Origin: CBDVBZ01 sp965372355
GTDB lineage: Bacteria > Krumholzibacteriota > Krumholzibacteriia > WVZY01
Direction: 5' to 3'
Length of the DNA stretch: 12,760 nt
NCBI GenBank assembly: GCA_965372355.1
Contig: CBDVBZ010000108.1
Span: 1 to 12,760 of the forward strand
The position numbers and the translations under genes were made by a program. Below the pieces are notes generated by a model that was not told where the DNA came from, did not search any database, and worked only from the letters and a program-made list of their open reading frames with translations. Positions within the stretch are counted from its first letter, which is position 1; each line of letters starts with the position of its first letter. Positions 6,659-12,760 of the stretch are shown here, in pieces.

Positions 6659-9600
6659 ATGTCCCTGGAAGTTCTTCGATTTGAGCTGAGATATCATTTC
6701 AGCCGCCCTCTTCTCTACATCTTTGCTGCGTCCTTTTTTATCATGGCATTTCTGATCGTCTCCAGCGACGCCGTGATGCCAATCGGTCGCGGCGGCAACA
6801 TTGCCCGTAATGCTCCGTTTGCGATCTTCAACGTGCTTTCGTTCATGAGTCTATTTGGGTTGACCGCCGTAGCGTTTCTCGTTGCACCTGCCGTGAACCG
6901 CGACCACGAGTGGAATACCCAGGCTCTATTCTTCACGACGCCGGTAACAAAAGCGGAATATCTTCTCGGCAGATTCGTGGGCGCAACGTTTCCGGTGGTG
7001 GCCGCTATGATGATGGCGTGTGTAGGCATTGCGCTCGCAGCCATGATGCCATGGCAGGATCCCGAGCACATCGCGGCGTTCAACATGTGGCCCTATTTGT
7101 ATTCGCTGGTGTTGTTCATACTGCCGAATCTCTACCTATCCGGAGCGATCTTCTTTTCGATTGCAACGCTGACAAAAAGGACGTTCTCGGCCTATATCGC
7201 AGTGATCGGCTTTCTCATCCTTTACGGGATGGCGAGAGCCTTTCTGGGCGATCTCGATAACCAGGCAATCGTCTCGATGGCGGACCCTTTCGGCTGGAGT
7301 TCATTTCGTGTCATGACCCAATACTGGACGGTGGCCGAGCGGAACGTTCAGCTGCTCCCATTCTCCGGGCTCCTTCTTGTGAACAGGATCCTCTGGCTAT
7401 CCATAGCGACGGGCATACTCATCTATACGGTGTTCCGATACCGCATGCGAACGGGCGAAGCAAGCGGGCGGCGCGGACGCAGGAGGCAACTCGAAGAGGA
7501 GGCGCAAGCAAGCGCAAAAAGCACCGTTACGCCCGTTCAGACGGCGGATGCACCCACAGCAACGCTGAGTTTTACACCGAGGGCAAGGTTCGCGCAGTTT
7601 CTCTCCTATACCGCTTTCGAAACCAAAGGCGTCCTGCGCAGCACGCCGTTTCTCGTTGTCATGCTGTTCGGCACCGCCAACTTGCTCGCCCGGCTGTTTG
7701 TGGTCCGCGGGGGAGTGTCCGCCTGGCCTCTGACGCAGGAGATGTTGCATCGAATAGAGTCAGGGTTCTGGATATATCCCATGCTGGTGATTGTGATCTA
7801 CAGCGCCGAATTGATATGGAAAGACCGCCGGACAAGAATCAACGAGATAACCGATGCTCTGCCGGTGCCAAACTGGATCCCTCTGGTTTCCAGGTTCACC
7901 GCGTTATACGTGATCTCCGCGCTGATGCTCGTCTTTGCGATGATATGCACGATAAGCTACCAGGCTGTTAAGGGGCATTTTGATCTCGAGCTCGCATTGT
8001 ACTTCAAGGCTCTCTTTCTCGTTACGCTCACTGAATGGATGATGTTCGCCGCCCTGGCCGTGTTCTGCCAGGTTCTTGGCGGCAGCCTATTTCTCGGGAC
8101 GCTGCTGTATGTGCTTTATCTCCTGGTGCAGGAGGTGCCGGCCGATCTTGGGTACGAGCACCACCTGTACGTTTACCCCACCGCACCGGAAGCACCGTAC
8201 TCCGACATGAATGGCTATGGCCATTTTGCCGCACCGCTGTTCTGGTTCAGGTTCTACTGGGGGCTTTTTGCGGCCGGATTGTTGATCCTGGCCAACTGGC
8301 TATGGGTGCGTGGCACCGACAACCGTATCAGCCAGCGTCTTCGCAAGGCGCGAAAACGAATGACACGCCGATCGGTAGCGGCGTTCGCCGCCATTTTGCT
8401 TGGATTCGTTCTGGTGGGAAGCTGGATATTCTACAACACGAACGTGCTGAATACGTACTGGACAAACAATTCTATAGAGGGCCTGCGAGCAACTTACGAA
8501 CAACGCTACAAACACTACGATGGTCTCGCGCAACCAAAAGTCACCGCAGTCAGGCTTGACGTCGATATCTATCCCGATTCACGAACGGTCGATATCCGCG
8601 GGCATCTGCGCCTGGTCAACAAAACAAATGTCGAGATCGATAAGCTCCACGTGCTTACCGATCCAAACGTGATCATCAAGAGCTTCGATCTGCCTGAACA
8701 TGGTGTAGATGTCGACGACCGCGAAACGGGCTATCGGATCTACGCGCTCGCAAAGCCCCTCGCACCTGAGGATTCGCTCGACTTCGGCTTTGATATCAGT
8801 TCGGTCAACCGTGGATTTGTCAACGATCACTCCAACGTACAGGTTGTTGGCAACGGGACGTTTATCGGCAACTCAGACTATATCCCGCAGATCGGATATT
8901 CCCCGGGTTTGGAGCTTGAGGAGCCGGACAAAAGAAAGAAGCACGGCCTTGCCGACCGGCCACGGCTACCCGCTGTAGATAACACCGAGGCACTGCAGAG
9001 AATCTTTACACCGGACGCCGACAGGATCGATTTCGAGGCGGTTGTCAGTACCAGCCCCGATCAAATCGCGATAGCGCCGGGTTATCTTCAGCGTGAATGG
9101 CAGGAGAACGGCCGTCGATATTTCCACTACAAGATGGACGCCCCGATCCTCAACTTCTATTCCTTCGTATCCGGCCGGTACGAGGTCACCCGTGACAGGT
9201 GGAACGGCGTTTCGATAGAAGTCTACCATCACGAACGACATCATATGAACGTCGCCCGAATGATCGAATCGGTCCGAAATTCTCTCGAGTACTTCACCGA
9301 GAATTTCAGCCCGTATCAGTACCGTCAGATCAGGATCGTCGAGTTTCCCGGGTATCGTAGTTTTGCGCAGTCGTTTCCGAATACAGTGCCCTACTCGGAA
9401 GCAATCCATTTTGTGGATGATCTCCGCGACAAAAACAAGATCGACAGAGTGTTCTATGTGACGGCTCACGAGGTCGCCCACCAATGGTGGGGGCACCAGG
9501 TGACGGGCGCCTGGGTGCAGGGTGGCAACATGATTGATGAAAGCATGGCCCAGTATTCCGCACTCATGGTGATGGAGAAGGACTATGGCGCGGACCGGAT

Positions 9601-10252
9601 GAGGAAATTTCTGAGACATGAACTCGACAGGTATCTCCGTGGACGCACTCATGAGATGGACGAGGAGGTGCCGTTGATGCGGGTCGGCAACCAGTCCTAC
9701 ATATACTATGCAAAGGGAAGCCTCGTAATGTACGCTCTCCGCGAATATATCGGGGAGGAGACGTTCAATGCGGCGTTACGGAAATACATAGAAGCAACGG
9801 CATTCCAAGGGCCTCCTTACACGAACTCGATCGAATTTCTCTCGTATGTCCGGGACGCCGTACCGGCGCGCTATCAGTACTTGATCGAAGATATGTTCGA
9901 GACCATCACTCTCTACGACAACCGGACGGAGAACGCTACGGCCACCAGGATGGATGATGGTAGATACAAATTGGTTTTGACTTACCAGTCTCACAAGCTG
10001 CGGGCCGACGGAAAAGGAGCAGAAACAGAAATCGATCACGCCGACTGGATCGAGATTGGCGTATACGGTGAAACGGAGGGCGACGAGAGAGCAATCGAAA
10101 AGACGCTTTACCGCAAGAAACACAGTCTCGCGAGTGGTACAGGGGATATCGAGATCATTGTCGATGAAAAACCGGTGCGTGCCGGAATCGACCCGCGCAA
10201 CATCTTGATCGACCGCTTTCCTGACGACAACATCAAGAAAGTCTCTCTTTGA
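6659..10252 (+). CDS. ABC permease fused to M1-type zinc peptidase
   Basis: A 1197-residue fusion. Six predicted helices (about 17-36, 53-78, 107-130, 145-171, 176-196, 239-260) form one ABC-2-like half. A charged linker (261-310) leads to six more (about 328-348, 370-385, 412-433, 445-470, 475-492, 532-550). The very basic loop 552-571 fits the cytoplasm, and helix 573-592 then places the rest outside the inner membrane. Residues about 620-1100 form an M1-like peptidase: H937-E-V-A-H941 binds zinc, Glu961 is the third ligand (19 residues after His941), and Tyr1016/1017 in IYYAKG is the usual transition-state Tyr. The GxMEN exopeptidase motif is absent; FAQSFPNTVPYSE (902-914) is there instead. 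Permease/M1 fusions are a known family of unknown function. SD AGGGAAG overlaps the ATPase stop. Confidence 0.93.
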   Translation: MSLEVLRFELRYHFSRPLLYIFAASFFIMAFLIVSSDAVMPIGRGGNIARNAPFAIFNVLSFMSLFGLTAVAFLVAPAVNRDHEWNTQALFFTTPVTKAEYLLGRFVGATFPVVAAMMMACVGIALAAMMPWQDPEHIAAFNMWPYLYSLVLFILPNLYLSGAIFFSIATLTKRTFSAYIAVIGFLILYGMARAFLGDLDNQAIVSMADPFGWSSFRVMTQYWTVAERNVQLLPFSGLLLVNRILWLSIATGILIYTVFRYRMRTGEASGRRGRRRQLEEEAQASAKSTVTPVQTADAPTATLSFTPRARFAQFLSYTAFETKGVLRSTPFLVVMLFGTANLLARLFVVRGGVSAWPLTQEMLHRIESGFWIYPMLVIVIYSAELIWKDRRTRINEITDALPVPNWIPLVSRFTALYVISALMLVFAMICTISYQAVKGHFDLELALYFKALFLVTLTEWMMFAALAVFCQVLGGSLFLGTLLYVLYLLVQEVPADLGYEHHLYVYPTAPEAPYSDMNGYGHFAAPLFWFRFYWGLFAAGLLILANWLWVRGTDNRISQRLRKARKRMTRRSVAAFAAILLGFVLVGSWIFYNTNVLNTYWTNNSIEGLRATYEQRYKHYDGLAQPKVTAVRLDVDIYPDSRTVDIRGHLRLVNKTNVEIDKLHVLTDPNVIIKSFDLPEHGVDVDDRETGYRIYALAKPLAPEDSLDFGFDISSVNRGFVNDHSNVQVVGNGTFIGNSDYIPQIGYSPGLELEEPDKRKKHGLADRPRLPAVDNTEALQRIFTPDADRIDFEAVVSTSPDQIAIAPGYLQREWQENGRRYFHYKMDAPILNFYSFVSGRYEVTRDRWNGVSIEVYHHERHHMNVARMIESVRNSLEYFTENFSPYQYRQIRIVEFPGYRSFAQSFPNTVPYSEAIHFVDDLRDKNKIDRVFYVTAHEVAHQWWGHQVTGAWVQGGNMIDESMAQYSALMVMEKDYGADRMRKFLRHELDRYLRGRTHEMDEEVPLMRVGNQSYIYYAKGSLVMYALREYIGEETFNAALRKYIEATAFQGPPYTNSIEFLSYVRDAVPARYQYLIEDMFETITLYDNRTENATATRMDDGRYKLVLTYQSHKLRADGKGAETEIDHADWIEIGVYGETEGDERAIEKTLYRKKHSLASGTGDIEIIVDEKPVRAGIDPRNILIDRFPDDNIKKVSL

Positions 10253-10352
10253 TGTCTGATTGGGCAGTCTGAAAGCGCGACATGGAGTATGCTGACCGCC
10301 GAAGAGCGCTCGGTGGGTCCTCCTCTCACACCCTGCGGAAACGCCGGAATTC

Positions 10353-11159
10353 ATGAAGCGATACAGAAGCCCATCTGAAGCACTGACCGACCGATACAAT
10401 GCGGAGGCCGGCGCGTACCTGTCTTACTGGGTGCCTGTGCTGGAGGAAGCGTCCTCCAGGCTCGTGGACGGGATTACGACCAGGACAACGCGGCGTGTTC
10501 TCGACATTGGTGCCGGTGCCGGAACACTACTTCCCACACTCGCAGCCAGGTTTCCGGACGCGCAGATCATCGGTGTGGACCGCTCGGTCGGTATGCTTTC
10601 ACTTTCGCACGCCGCCGCACACGTTGCCGCCATGGACGCACTCGATCTTGCGTTCCGGGATCGTTTCTTCGATGTGGTGGTGATGTGCTTCGTTCTGTAT
10701 CACCTTGCGGACGCGATCGCCGGGCTCTCCGAAGCGCGGCGCGTGCTCAAGCCGGGTGGTGGTATTTATGTGTCAACGTGGGCCGCCGACCTCGAGTCCC
10801 CTGTGGTGGATCTGTGGAACGAGGAGCTGGACGGCAGTGGGGCCATCGCTGGGGAAGAGCTTCCCCGTCTCGCAGATCATGATCTCATGGATAGTCCGGA
10901 AAAGGTCGAAGGTCTCCTCAAGGAGGCGGGCTTTCTATCCGCGCGCGCGGCAGTGCACGATTTCTCGTATCAAATACAACCGGAAGACTTTATCGGCCTG
11001 AGAACCCAGGTCGGTAGCACCAGCGAGCGACTGCAGGCACTCGAGAGAGATGCACGGCACGAGTTCATCAGCCGGGTCCGCAACAAGCTCGCAGAATTGC
11101 CCAGCGAAGATTTCAATCTGAAGATGCGGATCATTCTCGCTTCGGCCCAAGCGCCCTGA
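10353..11159 (+). CDS. Class I SAM-dependent methyltransferase
   Basis: A 268-residue cytoplasmic protein. Motif I is VLDIGAGAGT (49-58), the SAM-binding loop; Asp76 in IIGVDRS ends strand 2 and would bind the ribose; MDALDLAF (94-101) is the adenine-contact region; FDVVVMCFVLYHL (106-118) is motif II/post-II; and RRVLKPGGGIYVSTW (129-143) is motif III. This matches the Methyltransf_11/UbiE-like group. The C-terminal third (about 145-268) is family-variable and gives no substrate. It lies 100 bp after the ABC-peptidase gene on the same strand and could be read through from it, but the gap is wide enough for its own promoter. The start ATG 10353 has GGAA elements 3-15 nt upstream. It converges with the HAD gene. 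Confidence 0.88.
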   Translation: MKRYRSPSEALTDRYNAEAGAYLSYWVPVLEEASSRLVDGITTRTTRRVLDIGAGAGTLLPTLAARFPDAQIIGVDRSVGMLSLSHAAAHVAAMDALDLAFRDRFFDVVVMCFVLYHLADAIAGLSEARRVLKPGGGIYVSTWAADLESPVVDLWNEELDGSGAIAGEELPRLADHDLMDSPEKVEGLLKEAGFLSARAAVHDFSYQIQPEDFIGLRTQVGSTSERLQALERDARHEFISRVRNKLAELPSEDFNLKMRIILASAQAP

Positions 11160-11207
11160 ATCAGTCGTCTCGTTATCTGTTCCGGCCGTGGCGTTCCCCA
11201 ACAGAAC

Positions 11208-11242
11208 AGCGACTCGTGCGCCGGGTCGCTTGATGTCAAGCG
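11208..11242. terminator. Overlapping hairpins in convergent spacer
   Basis: The spacer between the methyltransferase (stop 11159) and HAD (stop 11256) holds two inverted repeats. AGCGACTCG (11208-11216) pairs with CGGGTCGCT (11222-11230), with one T-G pair and a 5-nt loop. CGCTTGA (11227-11233) pairs perfectly with TCAAGCG (11236-11242). They share 11227-11230, so only one can form at a time. Neither strand has a clear T tract, so a bidirectional terminator is likely from position but not a textbook one. Confidence 0.4.
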
Positions 11243-11255
11243 GTCAAACCGAACG

Positions 11256-12293
11256 TCACTGTGCCTGATCGGGTTGTTGGGCCGAACCGAACGGGTAGAT
11301 TACCTTCCAGTCTTTCTTCATATCCACCACCGTCCATCCGGCAGTCTTCGCCACATCCAACGCCTTGTCCAAGCGGCCGATATGAGAGTCTCTGTCGTAC
11401 GCCCATTCACGTTCGGCGTCTGTGTGACGAACCAACATGCAGAAATACGGACCATCCCCCGCGGCCGTCCATTGCAGCATTTGAAGGTCACCGTCAGAAT
11501 TGCCAAAGGCGGCGATGGGACGCCGGCCGATGAATTTGTGTATGCCGACGGGCTTCCCTTCCTTGTCATCGATAAAGTCGATCTCCGGCAGACGCATCAG
11601 AACGGGCTTGTCGTTCTCCAGAATGAACTCCGTCTTGATGGTACTCCCCACAACCTGCTCAGGTGGAATGCCGTAAACATCCTCTACCCATGGACGCATA
11701 AACTCGATGCCTCCCCCGGATACGATGAAGGTTTTGAAATCGTTCGCGCGAAGGTATGCGAGCAGCTCGAGCATGGGTTGGAAGACGAGGTCCGTGTACG
11801 GGCGGTCAAAGCGGGGATGGCGGGCCGTGGTGATCCAATCCTTGACAATAGTCTCGAATGTCGCCGTCGTCATACCGGCGTGAGAGGCCATCACCAGTTC
11901 GAGCAGCCCGTGCTCACCGGATTTTGCGAGGGCCTCCATGTCGTTTTCCAGTACGGCTTGAAACGGCTGCGTTGTTTTCCACGCCGGATGCTCGGGAGCA
12001 AGTGCCCGGATGCGATCGATGGCGAACACCAGTTGAAAGTAAACCGGGCGTTCGGACCACAACGTGCCATCATTGTCGAACACAGCGATGCGATCCTGGG
12101 GCGCGACGTAGTCGGGGCCGGAGTCGTCGGCGACACGAGTCACGAAGTCGACAACGGCCTGTTTAGCCGTTCCCTCTTCCCAGGACGGGAGCGGGTTCCG
12201 ATCACCCGCACACGCCGGCGAACCATAGCCGACGATAAGGAGAATCGCGAAAAGCAGAACGCCACTATAGAATCGGCTCCGTATGTCCGTCAC
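11256..12293 (-). CDS. Secreted HAD-superfamily phosphohydrolase
   Basis: A 345-residue exported protein starting at GTG 12293, chosen because GGAGG lies 6 nt upstream and a signal peptide follows immediately (hydrophobic run 11-22, ACA/GD cleavage near 29). The mature protein has the four HAD motifs: FDNDGT with nucleophile Asp73 and Asp75, Ser192 in FIVSGGG, Lys253 in GIHKFIG, and GNSDGD (264-269) with metal-binding Asp267 and Asp269. A helical cap (about 85-165) lies between motifs I and II. Such enzymes usually remove phosphate from small metabolites; the substrate is not visible, though export implies a periplasmic nutrient-scavenging role. Asp75 followed by Gly-Thr fits a phosphatase rather than a dehalogenase. 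It has its own upstream spacer, bounded by a strong hairpin. Confidence 0.88.
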   Translation of the reverse strand: MTDIRSRFYSGVLLFAILLIVGYGSPACAGDRNPLPSWEEGTAKQAVVDFVTRVADDSGPDYVAPQDRIAVFDNDGTLWSERPVYFQLVFAIDRIRALAPEHPAWKTTQPFQAVLENDMEALAKSGEHGLLELVMASHAGMTTATFETIVKDWITTARHPRFDRPYTDLVFQPMLELLAYLRANDFKTFIVSGGGIEFMRPWVEDVYGIPPEQVVGSTIKTEFILENDKPVLMRLPEIDFIDDKEGKPVGIHKFIGRRPIAAFGNSDGDLQMLQWTAAGDGPYFCMLVRHTDAEREWAYDRDSHIGRLDKALDVAKTAGWTVVDMKKDWKVIYPFGSAQQPDQAQ

Positions 12294-12299
12294 GGTGCA

Positions 12300-12304
12300 C
12301 CTCC
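12300..12304 (-). promoter_or_regulatory. RBS deciding the GTG start of the HAD gene
   Basis: GGAGG on the minus strand, 6 nt from GTG 12293. The open frame extends to 12392, but the extra 33 residues lack an SD and would bury the signal peptide internally. Confidence 0.7.
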
Positions 12305-12355
12305 AGTGAGAATATTGACACGTTGTCGCCTTCCAGGCAGTTCGACTCATTGCGG

Positions 12356-12381
12356 CGGTGCCGGCCGGATCGCCGGCACCG
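12356..12381. terminator. Perfect 10-bp hairpin between small ORF and HAD gene
   Basis: GGTGCCGGC (12357-12365) and GCCGGCACC (12372-12380) pair perfectly around a 6-nt loop, and C12356/G12381 adds a tenth pair. On the minus strand it starts 12 nt after the stop of the 43-codon ORF. No T tract follows on either strand, so it may stabilise the transcript end rather than terminate by itself. Confidence 0.45.
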
Positions 12382-12392
12382 TATTCGTGCAT

Positions 12393-12524
12393 TTACGTCG
12401 GATATGCCGGCGAGATATGCGGCGTGGTCCCGACGGTCGTCCTTTTTGGAATCGCGTGCAGGTTCTGGTTGGGAATCCTCTCCACCTTCTGCTCGCGTGT
12501 GAGTTTTTGTTTCCGCTTGGTCAT
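12393..12524 (-). CDS. Small 43-aa basic ORF
   Basis: ATG 12524 to TAA 12393. The first half is strongly basic (MTKRKQKLTREQKVER) and the second is Pro/Thr/His-rich, ending SPAYPT. Third codon positions are mostly G or C, as in accepted genes here. The SD is weak (GAGA about 6 nt upstream). A strong hairpin follows the stop directly, which supports a real transcript end. An overlapping TTG-start frame (12265-12540) is less likely because its SD is crowded and it runs into the HAD gene. No family recognised; a small nucleic-acid-binding protein is one possibility, inferred only from charge. Confidence 0.4.
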   Translation of the reverse strand: MTKRKQKLTREQKVERIPNQNLHAIPKRTTVGTTPHISPAYPT

Positions 12525-12595
12525 CGGTTTCTCTGCTCAATTCCTAACGTGAAAGCTCAGGGGCGTGCCGGTTTTGGCGGGTCCCCTGAAGTCCC

Positions 12596-12757
12596 TTATC
12601 CGGCCATTTCCCGCTCCAATTGGCCTTTCAGATCCAGCATGGCTTTCCGAGATTGGTCGAAGACTGACTCGATCTTGTCGAAATCCAACACTCGAACATT
12701 TGCGATCTGCGGTTGAACATAAATAGTGGCAGAAGATTCCTTCCTCTTGCTGTCCAT
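12596..12757 (-). CDS. Small 53-aa ORF at the window edge
   Basis: ATG 12757 to TAA 12596, read from the last bases of the window. The N-terminus is basic and polar (MDSKRKESS), followed by a short strand-like stretch (ATIYVQPQIANVRVLDF) and a C-terminal amphipathic helix with heptad-like spacing (DKIESVFDQSRKAML... LEREMAG). Only 3 nt lie upstream, so neither the SD nor a longer N-terminus can be checked; it could be the end of a longer gene. The next small ORF on this strand starts 71 nt downstream, so the two may be co-transcribed. No family recognised. Confidence 0.45.
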   Translation of the reverse strand: MDSKRKESSATIYVQPQIANVRVLDFDKIESVFDQSRKAMLDLKGQLEREMAG

Positions 12758-12760
12758 AGT

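Noticed and set aside
10294..10319. Imperfect inverted repeat between the ABC-peptidase and methyltransferase genes
   Set aside because: Only 4+4 pairs around a bulge and no T tract; too weak to call a terminator.
10282..10356. A 24-codon ORF overlapping the methyltransferase start by ATGA
   Set aside because: The peptide is Arg/Ser-rich with no SD and no sign of conservation; short overlaps like this arise by chance.
12315..12320. A perfect TTGACA on the plus strand upstream of the HAD gene
   Set aside because: No -10 lies 16-19 bp downstream and no plus-strand gene follows.
11274..12716. A 480-codon plus-strand frame across the HAD gene
   Set aside because: It is antisense to all four HAD motifs and has no domain; it also runs through both small minus-strand ORFs.

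Overview
The window looks like chromosome from a moderately GC-rich Gram-negative bacterium. The signs are two signal-peptide beta-barrel proteins, a lipoprotein, TonB-receptor-style domains, a secreted HAD phosphatase and an ABC transporter carrying an extracytoplasmic peptidase domain. Shine-Dalgarno sites (AAAGGGGG, GGAGG) and a perfect TATAAT box argue against Bacteroidota proper, which use a different -10 and few SDs. The domain mix (carboxypeptidase-like regulatory domain plus YfbK-type vWA, permease/M1 fusion) suggests the wider FCB group, such as Gemmatimonadota, Zixibacteria or KSB1-like lineages. That placement is inference and cannot be narrowed from one window. No rRNA, tRNA, CRISPR array, transposase, integrase or phage gene was seen.

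Layout. 51-644 (-) is a small outer-membrane barrel protein. It diverges from 826-3018 (+), a vWA protein whose N-terminus resembles the start of a TonB-dependent receptor. The 181-bp divergent spacer holds a strong G-quadruplex motif. 3028-3783 (-) is a lipoprotein converging on the vWA gene with only 9 bp between them. A second divergent promoter region leads to a 42-codon ORF (4017-4145) coupled by TGATG to a DUF2490-like outer-membrane protein (4145-4891). A NudL-type Nudix hydrolase follows (4960-5538).

5778-10252 is a two-gene ABC operon: an ATPase and a 1197-residue protein joining two six-helix permease halves to an M1-type zinc peptidase domain. It is preceded by a paired 12-bp repeat that lies inside a possible 33-codon ORF. 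A SAM methyltransferase follows on the same strand (10353-11159), then a hairpin-rich convergent spacer and, on the minus strand, a secreted HAD hydrolase (11256-12293). Two short minus-strand ORFs close the window (12393-12524, 12596-12757).

Most of the window is envelope biology. The most notable object is the ABC-peptidase machine. Its peptidase keeps the zinc site but lacks the GxMEN exopeptidase motif, and a possible short peptide gene and a methyltransferase flank it. No complete, clearly new defence or mobile system was identified.
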